Positions 54,814-62,890 of a stretch of DNA of 64,000 bases are shown in pieces (within the stretch, counting starts at the first letter, position 1; each line of letters opens with the position of its first letter). The notes beneath the pieces were generated by a model that worked only from the letters and a program-made list of their open reading frames with translations, searched no databases and had not been told where the DNA came from. A program made the position numbers and the translations under genes. The stretch is from ZYF759 sp046297455 (GTDB taxonomy: Bacteria > Pseudomonadota > Alphaproteobacteria > Rhizobiales > Rhizobiaceae): positions 1-64,000 of the forward strand of contig JBKBIT010000011.1 of assembly GCA_046297455.1 (NCBI GenBank), given 5' to 3'.

Positions 54814-55523
54814 CGAACAGGAAGAAGCGGGTTGCCATCCTGATTTCCGGCCGAGGGTCCAACATGGCTGCCCTCATCGCTGCCGCTGCCGAACCGGATT
54901 TCCCGGCCGAGATCGCCGGCGTCATCGCCGACCGGACAGATGCCAGGGGCCTGGAGCGCGCCGGCGCGCTCGGCGTGCCCGTTCAGGCGATCACGCCGCA
55001 GGAACACCCAGACAAGCAGGCGCTCGACTCAGCCCTTGACGCGGCCCTCGGTAACCTCGGCGCTGAATATGTGTGTCTTGCCGGCTATATGCGGCTGCTT
55101 TCTCCAGCATTTGTTGAGAAATGGAGCGGCAGGCTGATCAACATTCACCCCTCGCTGCTACCGCTTTTCAAGGGGCTCGACAGCCACAGAAGCTGCCTGG
55201 AAGCCGGCATGCGCATCCATGGCTGCACGGTACATTTCGTTACGGCCGAGATGGATGCCGGTCCGATCATCGCCCAGGCGGCAGTTCCGGTTCTGCCCAC
55301 TGACGATGAAGATGCCCTATCCGCGCGCGTGCTGAAGGCCGAACACGATCTTTATCCGCTTGCCCTGCAACTGGTTCTCGACGGCAAGGTCCGTATGGAA
55401 GATGGTCGTGCCGTGCACGAGTATCTTCCCGGCGAAGAGGCAACTGGAACGCTGTTTTCACCCGCTCACGATGTTCTGGCCGGCCCGGCTGATATCGAGA
55501 GCCTTGCAAGGTTCACGCCTTAG
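54810..55523 (+). CDS. purN: Phosphoribosylglycinamide formyltransferase
   Basis: Transfers a formyl group from 10-formyl-THF in purine synthesis. It is 237 residues. Motifs: ILISGRGSNMAALI, VCLAGYMRLLSPAFV, INIHPSLLPLFKGLDSH (catalytic Asn/His) and HFVTAEMDAGPIIAQAAVPV. Coupled to purM. The last four bases overlap the stop region of the convergent molybdopterin oxidoreductase gene. Confidence 0.97.
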   Translation: MTNRKKRVAILISGRGSNMAALIAAAAEPDFPAEIAGVIADRTDARGLERAGALGVPVQAITPQEHPDKQALDSALDAALGNLGAEYVCLAGYMRLLSPAFVEKWSGRLINIHPSLLPLFKGLDSHRSCLEAGMRIHGCTVHFVTAEMDAGPIIAQAAVPVLPTDDEDALSARVLKAEHDLYPLALQLVLDGKVRMEDGRAVHEYLPGEEATGTLFSPAHDVLAGPADIESLARFTP

Positions 55524-57619
55524 GCCTTCCGCAGCCACACCTTGTTGTCGTGGAAGGCAGGGCCGCCACAGGGCGCGGCGGCATCCGCGCCAGTCAGCAC
55601 GTTGATTCCTTCGCCGCGCTCATGCGCCGAGTTGGGCCAGATGCCTTCCGCGATCACCACGCCCGGCCGCACGTCCTCGGAAAGCCGGGCATGAAGCACC
55701 ACCTCGCCGCGCCGGTTGCCAATCTCCACACGCTCGCCGTCATCGATCCCCAGCGATGCCCCGTCCTCGGGATGGATCATCAGTTCCGGCCTCTTCTCGC
55801 GCTTTAGCGATCCGGGAGTCTCTGTGAAGCTCGAATTCAGAAAGGAGCGCGCCGGCGACGTCGCCAGCCGGAACGGATGCTCGGCATCCGCCGTCTCGAT
55901 CAGTTCGACATGGTCTGGAAATTCCGGCAGCCGCTCGTGCGGGCCGAGAAATCCCACCGAGGGTGGCGGCAGGTTGGGCACCGCCGTCCCCGTCCATTGC
56001 GGGCGAAAGCGGAATTTGCCGTCAGCATGCCCGAAGCCATTGAGGTAGTGCGAGGTCTCGAAATCCGGCTGCATGTCGACGAAGCGATCCGCCTTCATCC
56101 GGCCGAATGCTCCCGCCTCGCCCAGCATGCGATCGATATGCTCTTCCTCGCTCATGCCGAAACCGGGCATGTGAGCCACGCCCAGGCGCCTGGCCAGTTC
56201 CTCGATCACGTACAAATTCGTGCGCGGGCCTTCCGGCGGCTCCACCAGCTTCGGGCCGGGGATCATGTACTGGTTGCCGCCGCCCTTGTAGATGTCGTCA
56301 TGCTCAAGGAACATGGTGGCCGGCAGCACGACGTCGGCGAGCTTCGCCGTGTCGGTCATGAACTGCTCGTGAACGCAGGAGAAGAGGTCTGCGCGCATGA
56401 AGCCTTTCGTTACGAGCCGCTGCTCGGGGCACACATTGACGGGATTGGTGTTCTGGATCAGCAGCGCCGTGACCGGTGGACCGCCGCGCAGCGCCTCGGC
56501 GTCGCCCGTCAGGACCCGTCCGATCTGCGACTGGTCGAGGAAACGCACTGACGGGTCGCGATAGGCCGTGCCTTCGAGCACGCTCTTGTCGAGTTTGTAG
56601 ATGGCGCCATTGTTGTGGAAGGCGCCGCCGCCCTCATATTGCCAGGCGCCTGTAACTGCAGCGATCGACGCCGCCGCGTGCATATTGACCGCACCATTGC
56701 GCTGGCGTGCGAAGCCATAGCCGAGCCGGAAGAAGGTCTTCTTCGTCGTGCCGACCAGCCGGGCGAATTCCTCGATCTCTGCGACCGACAACCCGGTGAT
56801 CGCGGCCGCCCATTCCGGTGTCCGCGTCTCGAGATGCGCCTCCAGCCCCATGGGGTCGTCGGTATATTTTTCCAGATAGTCCCGATCAGCCAGCCCCTCG
56901 CGGAACAGCACATGCATGACCGCGCAGGCCAGCGCCCCGTCGGTGCCGGGTCGCACCACCAGCGCCATGTCGGCCTGCTTCATCGTGGCGTTGTCGTAGA
57001 TGTCGATCACGACGATCTTTGCGCCGCGTTCCTTGCGAGCCTTCACTGCATGGGTCATCACGTTGACCTGGGTGGCCACCGCGTTGGTGCCCCAGATCAC
57101 CACGCAATCGGCCTTGGCCATCTCGCGTGGATCAGGACCGGCAAGCCTGCCAGTGCCCATGACATAGCCCGTCCAGGCGAGATTGGTGCAGATGGTGGAA
57201 AAGAAGCCTGAATACTTCTTCGCATGCCGCAGCCGCTCAATCGAATCGCGCTGCACCAGCCCCATCGTGCCGGCGTAGAAATACGGCCAGACGGCTTCGG
57301 CCCCATCCTTTTCTTCGGCCTTGCTCAGCTTTTCGGCCACCAAGTCAAGCGCGGCTTCCCAGCTTGCCTCCTTCCAGGAGCCTTCGCCCTTGGCACCGGC
57401 GCGCACCAGCGGCTTCATCAGCCGGTCGGGATGGTGGATGCGCTCGGCATAGCGCGCCACCTTGGCGCAGATAACGCCGTCGGTGTAGCTGTTGTCCTTG
57501 GCGCCAGACAGCCGACCGATCCGCCCGTCAGGCAGGATCTCGACATTGAGGGCGCAGGTCGACGGACAGTCGTGCGGACAGGCCGAATGTCCGATTCTGA
57601 TATTTGCGGGCGCGTTCAT
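55520..57619 (-). CDS. Molybdopterin-dependent oxidoreductase (single subunit)
   Basis: A 699-residue enzyme of the DMSO reductase family (MopB). The N-terminal [4Fe-4S] site is C14-x3-C18-x3-C22 with Cys51 (GVICAK); molybdopterin domains follow (IWGTNAVATQVNVMTH, LIQNTNPVNVCPEQRLV, KLADVVLPATMFLEHDD) and the C-terminal cofactor-binding beta domain. No Tat signal is visible, so cytoplasmic. No electron-transfer partner genes are adjacent, so the acceptor and substrate are unknown. The start MNAPANIRIGHSACPHDC fits the family. Confidence 0.9.
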   Translation of the reverse strand: MNAPANIRIGHSACPHDCPSTCALNVEILPDGRIGRLSGAKDNSYTDGVICAKVARYAERIHHPDRLMKPLVRAGAKGEGSWKEASWEAALDLVAEKLSKAEEKDGAEAVWPYFYAGTMGLVQRDSIERLRHAKKYSGFFSTICTNLAWTGYVMGTGRLAGPDPREMAKADCVVIWGTNAVATQVNVMTHAVKARKERGAKIVVIDIYDNATMKQADMALVVRPGTDGALACAVMHVLFREGLADRDYLEKYTDDPMGLEAHLETRTPEWAAAITGLSVAEIEEFARLVGTTKKTFFRLGYGFARQRNGAVNMHAAASIAAVTGAWQYEGGGAFHNNGAIYKLDKSVLEGTAYRDPSVRFLDQSQIGRVLTGDAEALRGGPPVTALLIQNTNPVNVCPEQRLVTKGFMRADLFSCVHEQFMTDTAKLADVVLPATMFLEHDDIYKGGGNQYMIPGPKLVEPPEGPRTNLYVIEELARRLGVAHMPGFGMSEEEHIDRMLGEAGAFGRMKADRFVDMQPDFETSHYLNGFGHADGKFRFRPQWTGTAVPNLPPPSVGFLGPHERLPEFPDHVELIETADAEHPFRLATSPARSFLNSSFTETPGSLKREKRPELMIHPEDGASLGIDDGERVEIGNRRGEVVLHARLSEDVRPGVVIAEGIWPNSAHERGEGINVLTGADAAAPCGGPAFHDNKVWLRKA

Positions 57620-57723
57620 GCCGATCTCACTAGCGCAATTTCGTCCGGCGGAGTAGGCACCAGCATGCCTGTTAGATTGACACAGTTGCCGCCCCGCACC
57701 CTCCCCGACCGAGGCGGCCGGTT

Positions 57724-58572
57724 ATGAACTACCGCCACGCCTTCCACGCCGGCAATTTCGCCGACGTCCTGAAGCACGCCGTCCTGGCGCGCATCGTGGC
57801 CTATCTGCAGCGCAAGGAAGCCGCATTCCGCGTCATCGACACACATGCCGGCATCGGGCTCTACGACCTGACTTCCGATGAGGCTGGACGTACCGGGGAA
57901 TGGGAAACCGGCATCGCCCGCCTTTTGGCAGCCCCCGCTCCCGCCGCAGCGGCCGAACTCCTCGCTCCTTATCTCGACATCGTGCGGGCGCTCAACCCGG
58001 AGGGGCTCAGGTTTTATCCCGGCTCCCCGCTTGTCACCCGCCGCCTCTTGCGCAAGCAGGATCGGCTGACGGCCATCGAACTGCACCCGGCAGACGCGAC
58101 CATGCTGAAGGCAAATTTCACAGGCGACCACCAGGTGCGTGTCATTGAACTCGATGGCTTTCTGGCGCTCGGCGCCCATCTTCCGCCGAAGGAGAAACGT
58201 GGTCTCGTCCTCATCGATCCGCCGTTCGAGAAGCCGGACGAATTCGACACCATCCTGAAGGGTATTGCGAAGGCCCACCGCCGCTGGCCCGGCGGCACCT
58301 ATGCGATCTGGTACCCGATCAAGAAAACCGGCGAGGTGGACCGTTTTCGCGACGGCCTGGCCGCGCTTGCGATCCCCAACATACTCGATATCCGCCTCAC
58401 CACCCGCGCGGCCACGCCGGAACCCCGGCTCCACGGCTGCGGCATGGCGGTCACCAATCCGCCTTTTGTGCTGGAATCCGAAATGGCGACGCTGTTGCCC
58501 CATCTCGTGGAGACACTGGGACTGGATGCGTCGGCTGCGGCCAGCACCGTGTGGCTGGCCGGCGAAACGTAG
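57724..58572 (+). CDS. rlmJ: 23S rRNA (adenine2030-N6)-methyltransferase
   Basis: RlmJ methylates A2030 of 23S rRNA. It is 282 residues. The N-terminus MNYRHAFHAGNFADVLKHAV is diagnostic, and the methylation site motif is LVLIDPPFEKPDEF; the SAM-binding part has FRVIDTHAGIGLYDL. Plus-strand single gene, divergent from the molybdopterin enzyme. Confidence 0.95.
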   Translation: MNYRHAFHAGNFADVLKHAVLARIVAYLQRKEAAFRVIDTHAGIGLYDLTSDEAGRTGEWETGIARLLAAPAPAAAAELLAPYLDIVRALNPEGLRFYPGSPLVTRRLLRKQDRLTAIELHPADATMLKANFTGDHQVRVIELDGFLALGAHLPPKEKRGLVLIDPPFEKPDEFDTILKGIAKAHRRWPGGTYAIWYPIKKTGEVDRFRDGLAALAIPNILDIRLTTRAATPEPRLHGCGMAVTNPPFVLESEMATLLPHLVETLGLDASAAASTVWLAGET

Positions 58573-58612
58573 GGCCCACTCCGTTGAACGGACCTGCAAG
58601 GCCGTGCGGCAG

Positions 58613-58843
58613 CTACCCCGCGAACGTCACCTTCACCCCACGTTGACGGAAATAGGCTTGCATCATCTTCCTGCCCTGTCGGTTGCTCTGGGCAAGTCTG
58701 GCCGGATCGAACACGGCTTCCTTCTGGCCCTCCCGGGCCATGGCACGCTTGAGATCCGCGATATGCTCGTCGATGCCTTCATTGTCGGCCTCGAGCGAGG
58801 CATAGATGTTCTGGGTGATTTCAGCCACGCTTGGCTCGCTCAC
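58613..58843 (-). CDS. Small conserved hypothetical protein
   Basis: A 76-residue soluble protein with no recognised domain: it reads MSEPSVAEITQNIYASLEAD, then a helical charged middle and the end RQGRKMMQAYFRQRGVKVTF. The start codon is GTG at 58843, with GAGGAG eight bases upstream. Proteins like this recur in Hyphomicrobiales from general memory, with no function assigned. It converges with rlmJ. Confidence 0.75.
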   Translation of the reverse strand: MSEPSVAEITQNIYASLEADNEGIDEHIADLKRAMAREGQKEAVFDPARLAQSNRQGRKMMQAYFRQRGVKVTFAG

Positions 58844-59045
58844 GGCGTTGTCTCCTCGATGATTGCTGCGGCCCCGCTAGCACATATCTGATGGGCCACC
58901 TACTGCAACATCGCCTCTTTCTGTCGGTGACCGCACGCCGCGCCGCAATTGCGCATGTCGCTGGCCGCCGGACCTCTCTTAGCCTTGACCTTCCGGCCAT
59001 CATCGGGGAATCTCTGCTCCTGCGCTTCCCACAAGGATTCCCCGG

Positions 59046-59483
59046 ATGAAGTCTTTCGCTCGAATAGCTGCCGCGCTGGCGCTCAGCTGGGCATTCATTG
59101 TGCCGAGCGTCGCGCTTTCGGCAGATCTCATTCGGGGTGTGCACGTTAGAGACCCCGGCGTTTGCGGCCACGAGCGGGTGCTGAATCGTATTGCCACGCG
59201 ATTCGATCATCAGGTCCGCAACGTGCCCAACCTTCCCCAGGTCGCTATTGCCGGCTTTCACAACATCCGCGAGAACCGGCACCGCCCGGCGATGAAGGAT
59301 CGGCCGATCGACCGCCGTTACTGCCATGCCGTGGTTTCCCTTACCAACGGACACAGCCGCGACGTCTGGTACCTGATAGAAGTACCGATGGGCTTCGCCG
59401 GCATAGGCAGCAATGTCGAGTTCTGCGTTTCGGGATTTGACCGCTGGTATGTGTATGGTGGCAGCTGCCGTATCCTGCGCTGA
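59046..59483 (+). CDS. Exported protein with four cysteines, function unknown
   Basis: A 145-residue protein with signal peptide (about 1-26, ending ALSA). The mature part has four cysteines (GVCGHE, RRYCHAVV, EFCVSG and GSCRIL), likely two disulfides. A stretch reading YCHAVVSLTNGHSRDVWYLI looks like a beta sandwich. Not recognised. Eight bases after its stop the RNase T2 lipoprotein start proposed here begins, so the two may be one operon. A weak TTGACC-N17-GAATCT lies upstream. Confidence 0.75.
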   Translation: MKSFARIAAALALSWAFIVPSVALSADLIRGVHVRDPGVCGHERVLNRIATRFDHQVRNVPNLPQVAIAGFHNIRENRHRPAMKDRPIDRRYCHAVVSLTNGHSRDVWYLIEVPMGFAGIGSNVEFCVSGFDRWYVYGGSCRILR

Positions 59484-59490
59484 GCTGCCG

Positions 59491-60123
59491 GTGCGACGAT
59501 CTCCGTCGCTTTTGCTGCTCGCCTTCTTTCTAACGGCCTGCGGCTCTCAACCGGAGCCCACCCCGACACCGTTCGACTTCTACGTCCTGGCGATCTCCTG
59601 GTCCCCAAGCTATTGCGCCGCCGAAGGGGCATCGGCGAATCGGCGCCAGTGTGAGGCACGCCCCCCTCATGGCTTCGTCGTTCACGGCCTGTGGCCTCAG
59701 CATGAACAGGGCTGGCCCGAATTCTGCGCACCGGGCAGCGAGGAATGGGTCGCGGACGAACTCGCCCGATCCATGCTCGACATCATGCCGTCTTCCGGGC
59801 TTGTCGGCCATCAGTGGCGCAAGCATGGCTCCTGCTCCGGCCTGTCGCAGGAAGACTATTTCGCACTCACGCGCGCAGCGTTCGAGCGGATCGCCCTGCC
59901 CGATCCAGCACCTCTAACCCCGCTTGTCGATCCCGTACGGCTGGCCACGATGGTTCGCAGTGCCAATGAGGGCCTTGAGGAGGGTCAGATGGCCGTTACC
60001 TGCGACGCAACCTATCTGCGCGAGATCAGGATCTGCATGACTGGGAACCTGGATTTCCGTGCCTGCCCGGAAGTCGCTGCACGCGCTTGTGTCCTTGATC
60101 AGGCCCGCATGCCATCTCCATAG
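59491..60123 (+). CDS. Ribonuclease T2-family lipoprotein
   Basis: A 210-residue RNase T2 homologue, an acid endoribonuclease family. The catalytic segments are FVVHGLWPQHEQGWPEFC (CAS I) and HQWRKHGSC (CAS II), both intact. The N-terminus is a lipoprotein signal (VRRSPSLLLLAFFLTACGS) with lipobox LTAC, so it is anchored after export. The start GTG at 59491 fits the signal; ATG 59455 overlapping the previous gene is possible. Cysteines are abundant, as in the family. It probably degrades RNA in the periplasm for nutrients, as E. coli RNase I does. Confidence 0.88.
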   Translation: MRRSPSLLLLAFFLTACGSQPEPTPTPFDFYVLAISWSPSYCAAEGASANRRQCEARPPHGFVVHGLWPQHEQGWPEFCAPGSEEWVADELARSMLDIMPSSGLVGHQWRKHGSCSGLSQEDYFALTRAAFERIALPDPAPLTPLVDPVRLATMVRSANEGLEEGQMAVTCDATYLREIRICMTGNLDFRACPEVAARACVLDQARMPSP

Positions 60124-60135
60124 GCCTAACGCAAA

Positions 60136-60160
60136 AAGGCCGGGCACGTGGCCCGGCCTT
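60136..60160. terminator. Bidirectional terminator between RNase T2 and the Omp gene
   Basis: AAGGCCGGGC (60136-60145) pairs perfectly with 60151-60160 around a 5-base loop. Reading the minus strand, a T5 run follows, so it ends the Omp25-like gene well; for the plus-strand RNase gene the T-run is only TT, so it is weaker. Confidence 0.85.
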
Positions 60161-60184
60161 CAAGCTTGCTAAGCGAACGACTGC

Positions 60185-60868
60185 TTAGAACTTCACACCG
60201 ATGCCGACGCCGACGCGATGATTGCGGTCGTTGACCGAAGAGGTCACGCCACCGAAGTTGAAGTTCCGGTTGCCGTAGTCGGTGTAGCGGTACTCGACGC
60301 GGCCGAAGACCTGGTCGGTCAGGCGCGCATCCATACCGGCACCGACCGTCCAGCCGATCATCGCCTGCGTGTCGGCAGGGGTGACGCCGGCCGGGTCAAC
60401 GGTCAGACGCTGAGCCGCGATACCACCGGTACCGTAGATCAGGATGTCGTCGGTGATTGCCACACCGGCGCGGGCACGCAGCGAGCCTTCGAGGCCCGAA
60501 CGCGACGTATCGCCAGTGGCATTGGTACCGCTGAAGCGGCTGTAGTTCAGATCAGCCTCGGCACCGTAGACGAACATGTCGTTCTGCAGATTGTAGCCGA
60601 GGAACGCACCGCCGAACCAGCCGTCGGTGTTGGAGATCGGGCCACCCAGCGCGGGGCTGTTGACGCGACCGCCGAAGCCGTAGCCGAACTGGAGACCCGC
60701 ATAGGGACCGGTCCAGGTCGCGATGGGGCCAAAATCCATCGGAGCGGCGGGCTGCGGAGCCGGCGGCTCCTGGAACACCACGTCAGCCGCGTAGGCAGGT
60801 GCCGCTGCGAGAACGGCAATGCCGAGAGCCGCAGCGAAGGGCTTGGCGAGAATCTTGCTGGCTTTCAT
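60185..60868 (-). CDS. Outer membrane beta-barrel protein, Omp25/Omp31 type
   Basis: A 227-residue eight-strand barrel with signal peptide (about 1-28, ending AYA). The N-terminal part is Pro-rich (QEPPAPQPAAPMDFGPIATW), then the porin-like signature WTGPYAGLQFGYGFGG and alternating beta strands, ending VGVGIGVKF with the terminal Phe for BamA recognition. Such proteins are major surface proteins in Brucella and relatives. AGGAG precedes the ATG. An EcfG-type promoter lies about 78 bases upstream. Confidence 0.9.
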   Translation of the reverse strand: MKASKILAKPFAAALGIAVLAAAPAYAADVVFQEPPAPQPAAPMDFGPIATWTGPYAGLQFGYGFGGRVNSPALGGPISNTDGWFGGAFLGYNLQNDMFVYGAEADLNYSRFSGTNATGDTSRSGLEGSLRARAGVAITDDILIYGTGGIAAQRLTVDPAGVTPADTQAMIGWTVGAGMDARLTDQVFGRVEYRYTDYGNRNFNFGGVTSSVNDRNHRVGVGIGVKF

Positions 60869-60945
60869 TCTTCTTACTCCTGAGCCAAAGGAAACGCGGT
60901 ACGCTTCCGCCTTGTTGGGGCATCTGGAACCGAACCTTGGGAACG

Positions 60946-60970
60946 AACGGTTCAAGACGCCTGCGGTTCC
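60946..60970 (-). promoter_or_regulatory. EcfG-type (general stress sigma) promoter before the Omp25-like gene
   Basis: On the minus strand GGAAC (60966-60970), a 16-base spacer, then CGTT (60946-60949), the GGAAC-N16/17-CGTT pattern of EcfG/RpoE2 promoters. About 78 bases before the ATG. The surrounding 299-base gap (60869-61167) holds no gene that I can see, and GAACCG/CGGTTC dyads overlap the site. Confidence 0.55.
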
Positions 60971-61167
60971 GACACTGATGCCGGAATAGGGCTGAAGGAC
61001 ACCAAAATAGTGAAGTTTTCCTGTCTGAATTCAGGCGGAACCATGACGTTGCATTCCAGCCACACCACTCAAACCGTCTCGATCGGACATCAATGGCACT
61101 TGGTGGCGGGATTTCGCACACTTATATGTCGGCCAGCACTCACCTCCTTTTCCCGTCGGATCCCCTC

Positions 61168-62112
61168 ATGTTTCTCAGCGTCCTGTTGCTGCTTGCCGGA
61201 ATGGGGCTCCTGTTCTGGACCGGCGATGTTCTGGTCAAGGGCGCGGTAGGTCTGGCCGAGAACCTGGGCATCCCGCAGCTGGTGATCGGCCTCACGGTCG
61301 TCGCTTTCGGCACATCCGCCCCGGAACTCTTCATTTCGGTCCAGGCAGCATTGGCCGGCCAGTCAGGCATTGCCATCGGAAATGTGGTCGGCTCCAACAT
61401 TGCTAACGTCCTTCTGGTCATCGGTCTGCCTGCCTTGCTGGCACCCGTTCTGGCCAACCAGCCGGGCCTGCGCCGCAACATGACGGCGATGCTTGTCCTG
61501 ACCGTCCTCTTCATGTGGTTTCTGTCAAATGGCATTATCGGCCGTCTGGAAGGTGCCTTGCTGGTTGTCGCGATTTGCCTGTTCATAGGCTGGCAGATCT
61601 ACGAGGCGATGGTGGCCGAGCGAGCGCCCGTACTGGATTTCCAGGACGAACTGGGTGAGGCACCACACCAGGGATGGAGGATAGCCGCCTACCTCGCCGT
61701 CGGCATCCTCGGGCTGCCCTTGGCCGCACATCTGACGATCACCGGCGCCGTTGACGTCGCGGAGTATTTCGACATTTCCGACGCGGTCATCGGACTGACG
61801 GTCATCGCCATCGGAACCTCCCTGCCTGAACTCGCAACCACCTTCATGGCGGCCATCCGCAACAGTGGTGGCGTCGCCATCGGCAATATTGTCGGCTCCA
61901 ACATCTTCAACATCGCCGCCATCATGGGCCTTACAGCGCTGATCATGCCGGTCACCGTGGCCGACCGCATCGTTGCCATCGACATGTGGGTCATGCTGGG
62001 CACGTCGATCATCCTGGCCGTGCTTGCCTATGCACGCATCACGGCCGGAAAGCTGATGGGCATGGCTTTGCTAGTCGGGTTCGGCGCCTATATTGCCAGC
62101 TTCATCTATTGA
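61168..62112 (+). CDS. Na+/Ca2+ (K+-dependent-type) exchanger family protein
   Basis: An inner-membrane antiporter of 314 residues with two homologous halves of five helices each. The alpha repeats are clear: VVAFGTSAPELFISVQAALA with NVVGSNIANV, and VIAIGTSLPELATTFMAA with NIVGSNIFNI. It resembles E. coli YrbG (CaxA-like). Calcium/sodium exchange is the inferred role. The start MFLSVLLLLAG was chosen because the first helix begins there; no strong ribosome-binding site is seen, so the start is uncertain. Confidence 0.88.
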   Translation: MFLSVLLLLAGMGLLFWTGDVLVKGAVGLAENLGIPQLVIGLTVVAFGTSAPELFISVQAALAGQSGIAIGNVVGSNIANVLLVIGLPALLAPVLANQPGLRRNMTAMLVLTVLFMWFLSNGIIGRLEGALLVVAICLFIGWQIYEAMVAERAPVLDFQDELGEAPHQGWRIAAYLAVGILGLPLAAHLTITGAVDVAEYFDISDAVIGLTVIAIGTSLPELATTFMAAIRNSGGVAIGNIVGSNIFNIAAIMGLTALIMPVTVADRIVAIDMWVMLGTSIILAVLAYARITAGKLMGMALLVGFGAYIASFIY

Positions 62113-62128
62113 TAGGCTGGCTGAAGAT

Positions 62129-62887
62129 ATGCGGATGCAAGGGACCGTTCTGGTAACGGGAGGCGCGAAACGCGTTGGAAAGGCGATCGTGGAAGACCTG
62201 GCCGCACACGGATTTGCGGTCGCGATCCACGCGAACCGGTCCGGCAGGGAAGCGAACGAACTGGCGGCCGGGATTGCCTCGCGCGGAGGCAGTTCCACCG
62301 TGGTCACGGCTGATCTGACAGACGAAGCCGCAACCAGGGCACTAATCGACCAGGCAGAGAAGGCGCTCGGCCCGGTAAAGCTTGTGGTCAACAACGCGTC
62401 CTTGTTTCGCGATGACCGTGTCGAGGACGGTTACTGGCCCGATTGGGACGCCCATTTTGCGGTCCATGTGAAGGCACCCTCGATCCTGACGGCGGAAATG
62501 GCCAAGCGCCTGCCCGATGGCAGCGAGGGGCTCGTCGTTAACCTGATAGACCAGCGTGTATGGTCGCTGACCCCGCTGCACTATTCCTACACGCTGTCGA
62601 AATCTGCGCTGTGGGCCGCGACACGCACGATGGCGCAGTCGCTTGCGCCTCGTATCCGCGTCAATGCAATCGGCCCCGGCCCGACACTTGCCAACGAGCG
62701 CCAGAGCCCGGCGGACTTCGATCGCCAGGCCGCTGCCGTTCTGCTGCGCCGTTCCCCCGACCTGTCGGAGTTCGGCGACACGATCCGCTGGCTTTGGCGG
62801 TCGCGTTCGGTTACCGGACAGATGATCGCACTTGATGGCGGCCAGCATCTGGCCTGGGAGACCCCAGACGCGGTGGACACACACTGA
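62129..62887 (+). CDS. Short-chain dehydrogenase, FolM/pteridine reductase-like
   Basis: A 252-residue SDR enzyme. The NAD(P) motif is TVLVTGGAKRVGKAI, LVVNNASLF follows, and the catalytic pair is HYSYTLSKSALWAATR (Tyr-x3-Lys). The order and RVNAIGPGPTLANE resemble FolM, the dihydromonapterin reductase, but the substrate is unproven. It starts 16 bases after the exchanger stop and leaves three bases before uvrC, so the three may be co-transcribed. Confidence 0.85.
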   Translation: MRMQGTVLVTGGAKRVGKAIVEDLAAHGFAVAIHANRSGREANELAAGIASRGGSSTVVTADLTDEAATRALIDQAEKALGPVKLVVNNASLFRDDRVEDGYWPDWDAHFAVHVKAPSILTAEMAKRLPDGSEGLVVNLIDQRVWSLTPLHYSYTLSKSALWAATRTMAQSLAPRIRVNAIGPGPTLANERQSPADFDRQAAAVLLRRSPDLSEFGDTIRWLWRSRSVTGQMIALDGGQHLAWETPDAVDTH

Positions 62888-62890
62888 ACA

